DNA of 64,000 bases from Nostoc sp. NIES-4103 (GTDB lineage Bacteria; Cyanobacteriota; Cyanobacteriia; Cyanobacteriales; Nostocaceae), in contig NZ_AP018288.1 in NCBI RefSeq assembly GCF_002368335.1, forward strand, positions 1,579,355-1,643,354, written 5' to 3'. The position numbers and the translations under genes were made by a program. The first letter of the stretch is position 1; each line of letters opens with the position of its first letter. This document shows positions 32,781 through 43,600 of the stretch, piece by piece. The notes below the pieces were generated by a model. The model saw only the letters and a list, made by a program, of their open reading frames with translations, made no database searches and was not told the origin of the DNA.

Positions 32781-32961
32781 GGTGAAAATTGATCTTCAAC
32801 CTGGATAATTATTCAGATGACTGAAGGGCTTTGAGAAATTGCCCATAGCAACCAGGTCTAGTAGATTGGCTGTATCATATTAAATATTTTGTTAATCGAC
32901 GAACACGATAAACAAGCTGGTGGCAGTCCATATAGTTCTTCATTTCAAGTTAATTTGATAC

Positions 32962-33731
32962 TCAGATATCCAGTAGTTGCTCAAGAGATTTTAGAGATGA
33001 TTGTATCTCTACGTTCAAAGCATCAACTTCAGTTTTAATCACAGCCACACTCTTACCAATTTCTGTCAAGGATTTTTTCATAGTTCTGATTCGTCCCAAA
33101 GCTGTGCGAATTTGCTCAAGCTGCTGTTGAATCACAGTTACATCCAATCCTGATTGAAAAGTACAGAGTTTACTCAGTCGTTGTTGAATTACTAGAAAGC
33201 GGATGGCAATAATTAAAAATGGATGAGTTGTGGCGATCCAATAACCTGGCCCAGAAACTCCCTCTGCCCAATCGCCGATTTCCTGCGCTAACCCCTCACG
33301 GGAATGACTTAAAAAAATTGCTGCATTTGCACAGCGTCGTACCATCGCTTCGTTTAAGTGCTGAGTAATTGTTTGGCGACCAAAAGGTTTTGAGGGTCTA
33401 TTTCTCACCTCAATCACAATTGACAGTTCAATTGCTGCGAAAGATTTACTTGTAAACTTGATGAGAATATCCCCAGTGTCTCCATCTTGACCAAGATGCT
33501 CTATTTCCGCTCCACTCAGCTTCGACCAATTTTGCAATTCGGCAACAATAATTCTTCATAACTGATGCCTTTGGCAGTTGTTTGCAGAAGAACCTCTTGC
33601 GCCACCTGCTGATCTCTAATTTCTCTGGTCAATTTTTCCACTTGTTCTGCTAGTGGTTTGACCGACTCGGAAACCACATTTTTCACTGCCGCAGCCAGAG
33701 TACCGTTTTCCTTAGGGGTAGTTTCTTTCAT
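32962..33731 (-). pseudogene. Frameshifted coiled-coil protein with a nuclease-like core
   Basis: Two overlapping minus-strand frames join if one base is restored near 33535: the N-terminal part ends ISYEELLLP and the C-terminal part resumes with QNWSKLSGAEIEHLGQD. The rebuilt protein is about 255 residues: a coiled coil with VSESVKPLAEQVEKLTREI, a core with TGDILIKF and LSIVIEVRNR (a D...E-X-R pattern recalling PD-(D/E)XK nucleases), NEAMVRRCANAAIFLS, and a C-terminal coiled coil. I do not recognise the family firmly. The frameshift could be real or an assembly error. Confidence 0.55.
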
Positions 33732-33801
33732 GAGCTTTTGTCAACGTGAAAGCTATGCTGTTTAAGCATTATACCCTTTTTTCATCTACTGTTATGTTTA
33801 A

Positions 33802-35061
33802 GTCCCGTTAAAACAGAACATCCAGACGAAATCAGGAGCGGATCTGATTGATTTTATTCAAGAAGATATCCAGAAATTAAAGAAGAGTTTATCCGATCCA
33901 CAAAGTTTTGGCGTGATTATGACTGCTATGAATGCTTCATCGTGGATCAATGAAAAAATGCAGGAGTGGTTAGATGAAAAAAACGTAGCAGACACGCTTT
34001 CTCAATCTGTACCCAACAATATTACTTCGTTTATGGGTCTGGAACTATTGGATGTCGCAGATGTGATTCGTCCTTATCCTGAAGTAATTGATTATTTACA
34101 ACAAGTAAAAGATGATAGCTTTTTGGATGAATTGGTTAAGTTTAATGGCGGAAAGGAAACCCAAGACGCTATCTATGCTTATCTCAAAAAATACGGAATG
34201 CGATGTGCCGGAGAAATCGATATTACAAGACCTCGTTGGAGTGAAAAACCAACTACACTTGTCCCCATGATTCTCAGTCACATCAAAAACTTTGAGCCTG
34301 GTGCAGGCGATCGCAAATTTGAGCAAGGGCGACAGTCAGCTTTGAAAAAAGAACAAGAGTTATTAGAGCGATTGCAGCAATTACCGGATGGTGAACAAAA
34401 GGCCGAACAGACAAAACGAATGATCGGCTTAATCCGGAATTTCATCGGTTATCGTGAATATCCAAAATACGGCATGATTAATCGCTACTTTGTTTATAAG
34501 AAAGCTTTACTCAAAGAAGCCGAACAACTCTTACAAGCGGGCGTTATTCATGAAAAAGAAGATATATACTATCTCACTTTTGAAGAACTTCGCTCAGTCG
34601 TAGGCACAAATAAAATTGATTACCGGATGATCGGCAAACGAAAAGATGAGTACAAATTATATGAAAAACTAACTCCCCCACGTGTTATTACGTCTGATGG
34701 TGAAATCATTGCAGGTCGATACAAACGCTCAAATCTTCCAGCCGAAGCTATTGTAGGTCTACCTGTTTCCTCCGGAGTTATAGAGGGACGAGCGCGTGTC
34801 ATCTTAAACATGGAAGATGCCGATCTAGAAGATGGAGATATATTAGTCACCTCCTTTACTGACCCTAGCTGGACACCATTGTTTGTATCCATAAAAGGCC
34901 TAGTTACCGAAGTTGGTGGTCTAATGACACATGGAGCAGTTATCGCACGTGAATATGGCATAAGTGCAGTTGTTGGAGTGGATAATGCTACCAAACTGAT
35001 CGATGACGGACAGAGAATTCGGGTTAATGGAACGGATGGCTATGTAGAAATCCTCAGTTAA
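33802..35061 (+). pseudogene. 5'-truncated rifampin phosphotransferase (PEP-synthase-like)
   Basis: The frame is open from 33802, with a possible GTG at 33913 giving 382 residues. It matches only the distal rifampicin-binding and swivelling His domains of rifampin phosphotransferase. The phosphorylatable His is in TEVGGLMTHGAVIAREYG, and the C-terminus GQRIRVNGTDGYVEILS is typical. The N-terminal ATP-grasp domain (over 300 residues) is missing, so phosphorylation of the drug is impossible as it stands. The sequence is much closer in feel to Bacillales proteins than to cyanobacterial ones, suggesting transfer. It lies downstream of the transposase genes, perhaps former cargo. Confidence 0.8.
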
Positions 35062-35117
35062 TATACTCTGTAATGATGACTTAATCTATGAGTTGACTTC
35101 TAGTCATCCAGTACCTT

Positions 35118-35489
35118 TTACAGAGAGTTGTCCGAGACTAGACTACCTTGCTGTAAAGAAGGATCATCTTTGTTTTCTTCTTCTAGAAGTGCTTCAATTT
35201 GAGTAAAAAGCTTATTAATTTTTTTTAGCTTTTTCTCATCATTCCAAATTTTACTTTTTCTAAGTGCTTTGTATATTTTGTCAACTTTTACTTTTTGCTC
35301 TTGGTTATGAGATGATGGCTTACTTTCTGACTGTTGCTGAAGAATATTTCCTACTAGAATCCTAATTTCAGATAGTGATAAACCTTCTGCGATCGCTTTA
35401 TTTAAAACTTTCTGTCTTTCATCATCATTTTTTATCCGGTTGATTTCCTTAGCTTTTGTATATTCAATGTAGTTTGGTTTGTAGATTGA
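35118..35489 (-). pseudogene. ParB-like C-terminal fragment without a start codon
   Basis: A 123-codon open frame with no ATG, GTG or TTG near its beginning. It encodes YIEYTKAKEINRIKNDDERQ then VLNKAIAEGLSLSEIRILVG, like the end of the HTH region in cyanobacterial plasmid ParB proteins, followed by a Lys/Glu-rich coiled coil. It is 51 bases downstream of ssb on the same strand, so both may derive from plasmid maintenance DNA. The N-terminal ParB CTPase/HTH region is absent. Confidence 0.5.
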
Positions 35490-35540
35490 TTAGATGGTTG
35501 ATCGCCTATGATTTATACTGCATAGGCAATTTGTAATTTT

Positions 35541-35924
35541 CTAGAAATTTGCGTTAGCTACAGCCTGTGTTTCGTTCGGTACAGAAGTAGATGTAGATTC
35601 TTCCTTACGGGGTGAACCTAATAATTCGATGGTGTTGATTGTGATTACAGGTTTTTGCCGCATAGTGCCAGAATTTTTATCAGCCCAACGATCAAATCCA
35701 AACTCACCAGTAATTGCAATTTGAGTTCCTTTACGAACGTAATTTCCAATCACTTCTGCTTGATTTCCCCAAGCGACTAAATCAAACCAAAGAGCTTGTT
35801 CACTTCTGTAGGGTGGTCTTACTGCAATAGAGATTGAAGCCTTAACTGCGCCCGACTCGAAAAATTTTAGATCGGGTTCTTGTCCACATCTGCCAACTAG
35901 CATGACTTTGTTGATATAGTTCAT
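35541..35924 (-). CDS. ssb: Single-stranded DNA-binding protein
   Basis: 127 residues. OB-fold from residue 1: MNYINKVMLVGRCGQEPDLK, SIAVRPPYRSEQALWFDLVAWGNQAEVIGNYVRKGTQIAITGE, with the family Trp/Phe positions present. The acidic C-terminal tip (DDDIPF type) is absent; the protein ends VANANF, so partner binding may be lost. It coats ssDNA during replication and repair. As a second, short SSB beside a ParB remnant it is probably plasmid- or element-derived. Confidence 0.92.
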   Translation of the reverse strand: MNYINKVMLVGRCGQEPDLKFFESGAVKASISIAVRPPYRSEQALWFDLVAWGNQAEVIGNYVRKGTQIAITGEFGFDRWADKNSGTMRQKPVITINTIELLGSPRKEESTSTSVPNETQAVANANF

Positions 35925-36159
35925 AACGCGAGAATTGATATATTTCTCTTATTGCTGCGTCAGCATTAGTTCTTTTAGGATTTATCATTTTGACGAATTG
36001 TTTTATTTAAAGCACACTTTTTGCTTCATACTTATGAGTTATTTTTGATTCCTGTTTCTCATAGCATTGTGGTTTTTACTAAGGAACGGCTAATTATCCT
36101 GTGCTATGGTGGGATCGCAAATGTCGTGGTATGTATCTAAAAATTATAAGTAATGACTT

Positions 36160-37335
36160 ATGCTTGAATATCTTCTCCTGAAGCGAGTAAGTATTTGTAA
36201 GCTGATGCTCTTGGCTTTGATGTGGATACAGTTCGATGAGGATAGCCAAAATCAGCTAACACCTGACTACTCCTCACCTTTGCAAGTAGAAAATCTTACG
36301 TGGTTAGGAGAGACATCTGTTGGAGAAGAAGTCGAGCATTTTTGTGATGTTTCTAATACCGCTAGGATAGGCCTTTGGGGAGAAATTCTAGAACTGAAGT
36401 TAGTAGATTTAATTGCTGATTTACCGACTTGTTTGCACGATGCCTCGTGGTTTGCTCTACTGGCAATTACTATGATGTTGGTGGATAAGGAATTAGACGG
36501 GATTTGCGTACACCCACAAGATGAGTATTTTGCCCGGACTATTGCGCTTGAAAGTTTGGCAGATTTGAGTGATTCTTACTTAGCCAAAGGTCATCCTTAT
36601 TTAGATTTTCCTTTATCATTAGAAGACGCTAAATCATTACTGCCAATTAATAGAAAGCAAGAGCTAGAAATCGAGTTAGAGAAATTTATTATTGATACTT
36701 ATGAAGACGATTTTGACGATGAAGCGCCAAATATTAGTGAGTTTTCATCCCTCTACTTGCAAGATATTTTAAAAGAGTTTTTTGTTGAATCTGACTGGCA
36801 AGGTGATATCAATCAAGAAGCGGTTGTACAGCTTCAAGAAAAGTATGGTTCACATTATTCAGAAGGTGCGTTCTCTCCTGAAACTAAGGAACACGAACGT
36901 TGGGGCAAAACGCTTGTTTTTCTCAAACAATTTATAGGTCTGGATTCTAATTTTATCGAAAGCCAAAGCGATTTGTTCCTTGATGAATCTCTAGCAGCTG
37001 ATTTACCTGATTACTTCCGTATGAAGACCCGTTTAGAACGTTGGCAAGACCGAACAGTTGTTTTATCCCGGTTGGTTCATACTTTAGTTCATTTTTTACT
37101 GGTAGGACAAAATTATCATCCCAGTCATATACAAGATTTGATGGCTATTCCAGTTTCTTCACGGGCTATATCCAGCCTACAAGCTTGTTTAGGTGTAGCT
37201 GCTTACAGAAGTGGTTATTACATGGCTGCTTCAAATATTCCCGAATCAGAAATTGGGCGGAACTGGTTGCTAGAAAAAGCTTTCCCTAACCTGCTTGATT
37301 TTTATCAAACAGGCCGGTTGAGTGGAAAGCAATAA
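36160..37335 (+). CDS. Hypothetical acidic helical protein
   Basis: 391 residues, no recognised domain. Acidic, with no signal peptide. It has a hydrophobic helix near 100-115 (WFALLAITMMLV) and a D/E-rich stretch (IDTYEDDFDDEAP). The C-terminal third (LSRLVHTLVHFLLVGQNYHP, SSLQACLGVAAYRSGYYMA) is predicted helical. Start uncertain: Met1, Met16 or Met21. It is flanked by ssb (divergent) and the giant kinase. Role unknown. Confidence 0.6.
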   Translation: MLEYLLLKRVSICKLMLLALMWIQFDEDSQNQLTPDYSSPLQVENLTWLGETSVGEEVEHFCDVSNTARIGLWGEILELKLVDLIADLPTCLHDASWFALLAITMMLVDKELDGICVHPQDEYFARTIALESLADLSDSYLAKGHPYLDFPLSLEDAKSLLPINRKQELEIELEKFIIDTYEDDFDDEAPNISEFSSLYLQDILKEFFVESDWQGDINQEAVVQLQEKYGSHYSEGAFSPETKEHERWGKTLVFLKQFIGLDSNFIESQSDLFLDESLAADLPDYFRMKTRLERWQDRTVVLSRLVHTLVHFLLVGQNYHPSHIQDLMAIPVSSRAISSLQACLGVAAYRSGYYMAASNIPESEIGRNWLLEKAFPNLLDFYQTGRLSGKQ

Positions 37336-37677
37336 TTAATATTCTGCTGTTGGTTAATAAAGACAAATTTATATTTATGAAAAAATACTTATTTATACAA
37401 TACTTTTGCCAAAAGAAGAGTCTACAAAAATTAAAAAAGCCTTGCGATAAACCTGGAAGGAATTTTTAGGACTGATTGTTTTTGCCCAGCTTCGGAGAAA
37501 TGGGAGTTTGTACATCAACTCACCCTCTTAAATTGGCGAAGGTATTGTTACCCTTGATAAATTGTTTAATTCCCCCCTTCTTCCCTATCTTGATAAAATT
37601 TCAGAAGATGAAAAATGTGATAGCTGGATTGCTGTATAGTTTGAGGTGTACCAGATTATCCTTTCAAGAGTTGCTCT
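37336..37677. other. Intergenic region, nothing recognised
   Basis: 342 AT-rich bases between the hypothetical gene and the multikinase gene. A short frame in it (37476-37754) overlaps the kinase start and has no family signature. AAGAG 12 bases before 37678 could serve as its ribosome site. Confidence 0.4.
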
Positions 37678-40600
37678 ATGATCACTCTGCCTGGTATTGC
37701 TATCCAAAACAAAATATACGAAAGTTCCAATTCTCTAGTGTACCGGGGCATTAGAGAGGATGGAGTAGAGATCGTCGTAAAAATGCTAAAGCTTGATTAT
37801 CCCTCTCCCCAAGAACTAACCCGCTACAGACAGGAATATAAAATTATTCGCTCCCTGAATCTGGAAGGAGTTATCAAGGCATACAGCCAGCAGGACTATC
37901 AACGCACTCTGGTGATTCTCTTAGAAGATTTTGGGGGAGAGTCCCTAGAAAAATGGATGCAAAAGCGTCCAGATATTTTCTGCCCGATGCCTTTATCCAC
38001 TTTTCTTGGTATTGCGATCGCTGTTTGCGAAATTTTAGGCAGAATCCATGCAGCCAATGTCATTCATAAAGATATCAACCCTGGAAACATCGTCCTCAAT
38101 CCTGATACTGGCGTTGTCAAAATTATTGATTTTGGGATTGCGACCCAATTTAACCGCACCAATCCGACGTTCAAAAGTCCCCATGTGTTAGAAGGCACGC
38201 TTGCCTATCTGTCGCCAGAGCAAACTGGGCGGATGAACCGGATGCTCGACTATCGCACCGATTTCTACTCGCTGGGCGTGACCTTCTACGAACTGTTAAC
38301 TGGACAGCTACCGTTCCCCACTCAAGACATCCTGGAGCTAGTTCATTGTCATATTGCCAAACCGCCGATTCCTGTGCATGAATTGAACGCCACGATTCCC
38401 AAATCCATTTCAGGCATAATTTTGAAGTTGATGGCGAAAAATGCGGAGGATCGCTATCAAAGTGCCTGTGGCATCAAAGCGGATCTAGAACGCTGCGCCG
38501 GGCAACTGGCAGAAATGGGTCAGATCAACGCCATGTCGTTGGGACTACAAGATGTTTCAGAACAGTTTTGCATTCCTCAGAAACTGTATGGACGAGAAAC
38601 GGAGACTAAAGCATTATTGGCGGCGTTTGACAGAGTGGCTATAAAAGAGACGTTTGGCGAAATTTGTCAACTAGAGTCAGGCATAGAAAATGCTCAATTC
38701 AATGTCGAACTCATGCTCGTTGCTGGTTACGCTGGCGTTGGCAAAACAGCATTGGTGCAAGAACTCTATAAACCTATCACAGCAAAGCACGGCTATTTCA
38801 TATCGGGTAAATTTGACCAATTTAGGCGCAATATTCCCTACAGCGCCATTGTGGATGCCCTGCAAAAGTTGGTGCAGCAACTTCTGGGGGAACCGGATGA
38901 GCAAGTGCAACAGTGGCGATCACGTCTACTCACTGCTTTGGGAAGCAACGGACAAATTATCGTAGATGTCATTCCCGAAGTTGAGTTCATTATTGGCAAG
39001 CAGCCACCTGTGCCCGAAGTTGGAGCAACAGAAGCACACAATCGCTTCAATCTCACGTTTCAAAGGTTTGTGCGGGCGTTTTGTGCAAAAGAGCATCCCC
39101 TGGTCATCTTTTTAGACGATCTACAGTGGGTCGATTCTGCGACGTTGAAGTTAATTGAACTCATATTGCTTGACGAGCAAACTCAATCTCTGTTTTTGAT
39201 CGGAGCCTATCGAGATCATGAAGTGTCTCCAACGCATTCATTAATTTTGATGCTGGAGAGCTTGCGAAACCAGGGAGCAGTACTTCAGGAAATCATCCTG
39301 ACCCCCTTAACGCTGGAACCGTTGAGTCAACTGATAGCTGAGACATTACATCGCAATCCTGATACCGTTCGTTCCTTAGCCCAAGTCGTGTTGCGTAAAA
39401 CCGAGGGCAACCCTTTCTTTGTTGGTGAATTTTTGAAGCTGCTGCATAGCGAAAACCTGTTGACCTTTGATGCCCAACAGTTGAGTTGGCAGTGGAACCT
39501 AGCTGAGATTGAAGCTCAAGATATCACTGCTAATGTGGTGGAGTTGCTGCTGCGTCAGTTGCAGAAATTGCCGGAAGCAACACAGCAAGTTCTCTCCATC
39601 GCTGCTTGTGTTGGGTCTGAGTTTGATTTAGAAACGTTAGCGATCGTTTGCGAAAAATCACCCAAAGCAATTTTTCAGGACTTACTAGCAGCAATACAAG
39701 CGGGATTAATTCAACCTCTGTCTGAATTGGACGAAGACTTGTTGGTTCAAGAGTATAAGTTTCTGCACGATCGCGTTCAGCAAGCTGCTTATGCTTTGAT
39801 TGATGAATCGCACAAACAAGTTGTTCATCTCCAAATCGGTCGCAATTTGCTCGAAAAAACTTCACCAGAGCAACGATCCGATCGGTTGTTTGAAATCATC
39901 GACCATCTCAATCAAGGACTTAAGCTAGTCACTGCTCGATCAGAACGAACTGAAATTGCCAGATTGAATTTAATGGCAGGTCAGAAAGCAAAAGGTGCAA
40001 CGGCTTATGAAGCAGCGTTTAAGTATTTCACTACAGGGATTCAACTCCTCAATTCAGAGAGTTGGCTCAGTGAGTATGACCTAACCTTGGCGCTGTACTC
40101 CCAAGCAGCCGAAGCGGCGTATCTCCAGGGTCGCTTTGATGAGATGGAACAGTTGGTAGAAGTGGTACTCAATCGTGGCAAAACAGCGGTTGACAAAGTG
40201 CAGGCTTACGATAGCAGAATTCAAGGATATTTGTCACGTGGCAACCTGAAAGAAGCACTCAAAATTGGCTTGGAAGTGTTGAAGCTCCTGGGAGTGATTT
40301 TACCAGAAAATCCAAGTGAGTTAGATGTTCGAGGCGGATTGGAGTCAACGGCTGCACTACTCGCCCAACGAGAAATTGAAGACTTGGTTAATTTACCAGA
40401 GATGACTGCACCAGAACCGCTAGCAGCAATGTCAATCCTAGCGAATATAGGGGCTGCTGCATTCATAGTATCACCAGCACTGGTGATACTGATTACTTGC
40501 AAAGCAGTAAATTTATCAATCAACTACGGTAATGCTATCTGGTCACCACTGTATTATGCTGGCTACGGATTTGTTCTATGTGGAGTTGTTCAAGACATTG

Positions 40601-43600
40601 AACTCGGCTATAAATTTGGTCAATTGGCTCTTAGCTTGGCAGAACGATTGAATACCAAAAAAGGCAAGGCTAAAGCATTACAGTTATTTAGTGACCATGT
40701 TATGCAATGGAAAGTACATCTTAAGGAAACGATACCACTGCTGGTTGAGGCTTATCAGGAAGGAGTGGAAACCGGAGACTTTGAAACCGCTGGTTATGCT
40801 GCATATGACGTGTGCTACAACTCGTTTTTCGTCGGTGAGTCACTCACCCAACTGGAACAGAAAACGGCAACATACAGCAAAGCGGTTGATCGAATCAGAC
40901 GGGAAAGCCCCTCGACTTGGATTGCAATAGTGTGGCAGACCATTCTTAATTTGTTAGACACGGCTGAGAATCCCAGTCGCTTAGTTGGTCGGGTGTGTAA
41001 TGAAGAGCAGGCATTACCACACGCCCTTGCAGTTAAAGATGGAACTGCAATTCAAATGCTATATCTGCACAAAGTTATACTGTGTTATCTATTTGAAGAA
41101 TATCATCAAGCTGTACAGACTGCTATTTTGGCAAGGCAACATTTTGAAGAAGTGACAGCAATAAAGGTTTTACCTGTATTCTGTTTCTATCATTCTCTGG
41201 CGCTTTTGAGCCTATTGCTCGATGCTTCAAACTCTGAAAAATTAGCTTTGCTAAACTGTGTTAACACCAACCAAGAAAAGATGCAGAAATGGGCAGAACA
41301 CGCCCCAATGAATTATCTACATAAATTTCATCTAGTCGAAGCAGAGAAAGCGCGAGTCTCAGGGCAATTCTTTGAGGCCGAGGAACTTTATGAACGAGCG
41401 ATCGCAGGTGCTGCTGAAAATGAGTATATCCAGGAAGAAGCACTCGCCTATGAATTAGCGGCAAAACATTATCTAGCACGAGGTCGAGAGAAAATTGCTC
41501 AAACCTACATGAAAGAGGCCCACTATTGCTACGATCGCTGGGGCGCAACCGCTAAAGTTAAAGACTTAGAAAAACGCTATCCACAGTTCTTTTCTCAGTC
41601 GTCTAGAGCCGCTTCCACATCAATTCCTATTACTGCTGAAACTATCACTAATCCCTTCCATACCGCTTTCGATTTAGCAGCAGTGATGAAAGCTTCACAG
41701 GCGATTTCTCGTGAAATTGAACTGAAGCAACTGCTGCGATCGCTGATGCAAACTTTAATTGAGAATGCTGGCGCACAAACCGGATATCTGATTTTAGAAA
41801 ACTCAGGAGAATGGTTGATTGAAGCGGCTTGTGAACTCAATGCCGATGAGAATGCTTGTGCGACTCAGGTGTTACAGTCTATTCCAATTGCCGATCAATT
41901 GCCAGAATCAATCATTCAATATGTGATTCGGACTCTGAAGCCTGTCACCTTAAATGATGCGACTCGTGAAGATGCTTTTATTAATGAGCCATACATTCAA
42001 CAGAACCAGCCTCAATCTATTTTCTGTTTGCCGCTGCTGAATCAAGCCAAGCTGGTCGGTGTATTATATTTAGAAAATCGGTTAGCAGCTGGAGTATTTA
42101 CACCAGAGCGATCGCAGGTCTTGCAGCTATTATCGACTCAAGCAGCGATCGCCATCGAAAATGCCAACCTTTACTCAGAACTGCGGGCTAAGGAAAGCAA
42201 GATCACCCAGTTCCTCGAAGCGATTCCGGTGGGAATTGCGATCGTGGATGCGACAGGTTGCCCTTACTATACCAACCAATGCGGCAGTCAACTTATAGGC
42301 AAAGAAACTGATACTTCCATCGCACCGGAGCAGATCTCAGAGGCTTATCAGCTTTATGTAGCGGGAACGGATCAGATCTATCCAGCGGAGAGCTTGCCTA
42401 TTGTGCGTGCATTAAGGGGCGAACGCATCAGGACTGAAGATATAGAAATTCGTCGAGATCATGTCTCAATTCTACTTGAGGCACGGGGAACACCAGTTTT
42501 TGATCAACAGGGCAATATCACTTATGCGATCGCTACCTTTGAGGATATTACAGAGCGCAAACAAGCCGAGAAACTCCTGGCTGACTACAACTGCACTTTA
42601 GAGCAACAGGTTGCAGAACGAACTGCTGCTTTACGACAGAGTGAGGCCAATTACCGTAACCTGATTCAAACAGCGAATTCGATCATCCTTCGCACGGATA
42701 GGCAAGGACGAATTCGATACATGAATGACTATGGACTAAGCTTTTTTGGCTATGAGGAAGATCAGATTCTAGGGCGTACCCTACTGGAAACAATCGTTCC
42801 AGAAACCGAAACATCTGGACGCGATCTCAAGCAGTTTGTTCACAATCTGTTTCACAATCTTGAAGCTTCCTTGCCTCAAGCTTACTTGCAAACCGAGAAT
42901 GAAAACCTCTGTCGAGATGGTAGACGGGTTTGGATTGCCTGGTCGAATCAAGTCATCTTCAATGAACAGGGAGAGGTCGTTGAAATCTTATCGGTGGGCA
43001 ATGACACCACCCAGCGCAGACAAGCAGAAGAGGCATTACAACGCAGTGAAGCTAAGTTCCGCAATATTTTTGAAAACTCACAGGTTGGCATCTTCCGCAC
43101 CCGCCTCTCGGATGGATTACTTCTCGATGCCAATCAACGCTATGCCAATCTGCTTGGCTTTGATTCATCAGAGGAGATGATTGGGTTTGAACACGCCACA
43201 GACTACTATGTAAATCCCAGCGATCGCCAACAATTCCTTGAGGTGCTGAAGCGGGATCGGGAAGTGCGAAGCTATGAAGCACAGGGGCGAAAACGAGATG
43301 GGACAGTGTTTTGGGGACTTTTCTCTGCTTATCTGAATGCAGACGATGACTACATTGAAGGGGTGATTGCGGATATTAGCGATCTCAAACAAACAGAAGC
43401 CGCTCTACAAACGAGTGAAGAACGACTACGCTTAGCATTAACCGCTTCAAATCAAGGACTCTACGATTTCGATTTAAAGACTGAAGAAAGAATTGTTAAC
43501 CCGGAATACGCTTTAATGCTGGGCTACGATCCAGCAACATTCCACGAAACCATTCCTGAATGGATTGCTCGTTTGCATCCTGATGACAGAGAATCAGTTG

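Noticed and set aside
32781..32961. Search for tniQ or CRISPR downstream of tnsC
   Set aside because: No frame with TniQ zinc-finger cysteines and no direct repeats; only AT-rich sequence.
37360..37400. Possible right end of the Tn7-like element (AAGACAAATTTATA)
   Set aside because: Only one weak match to the inverted end motif, with no series of spaced repeats.
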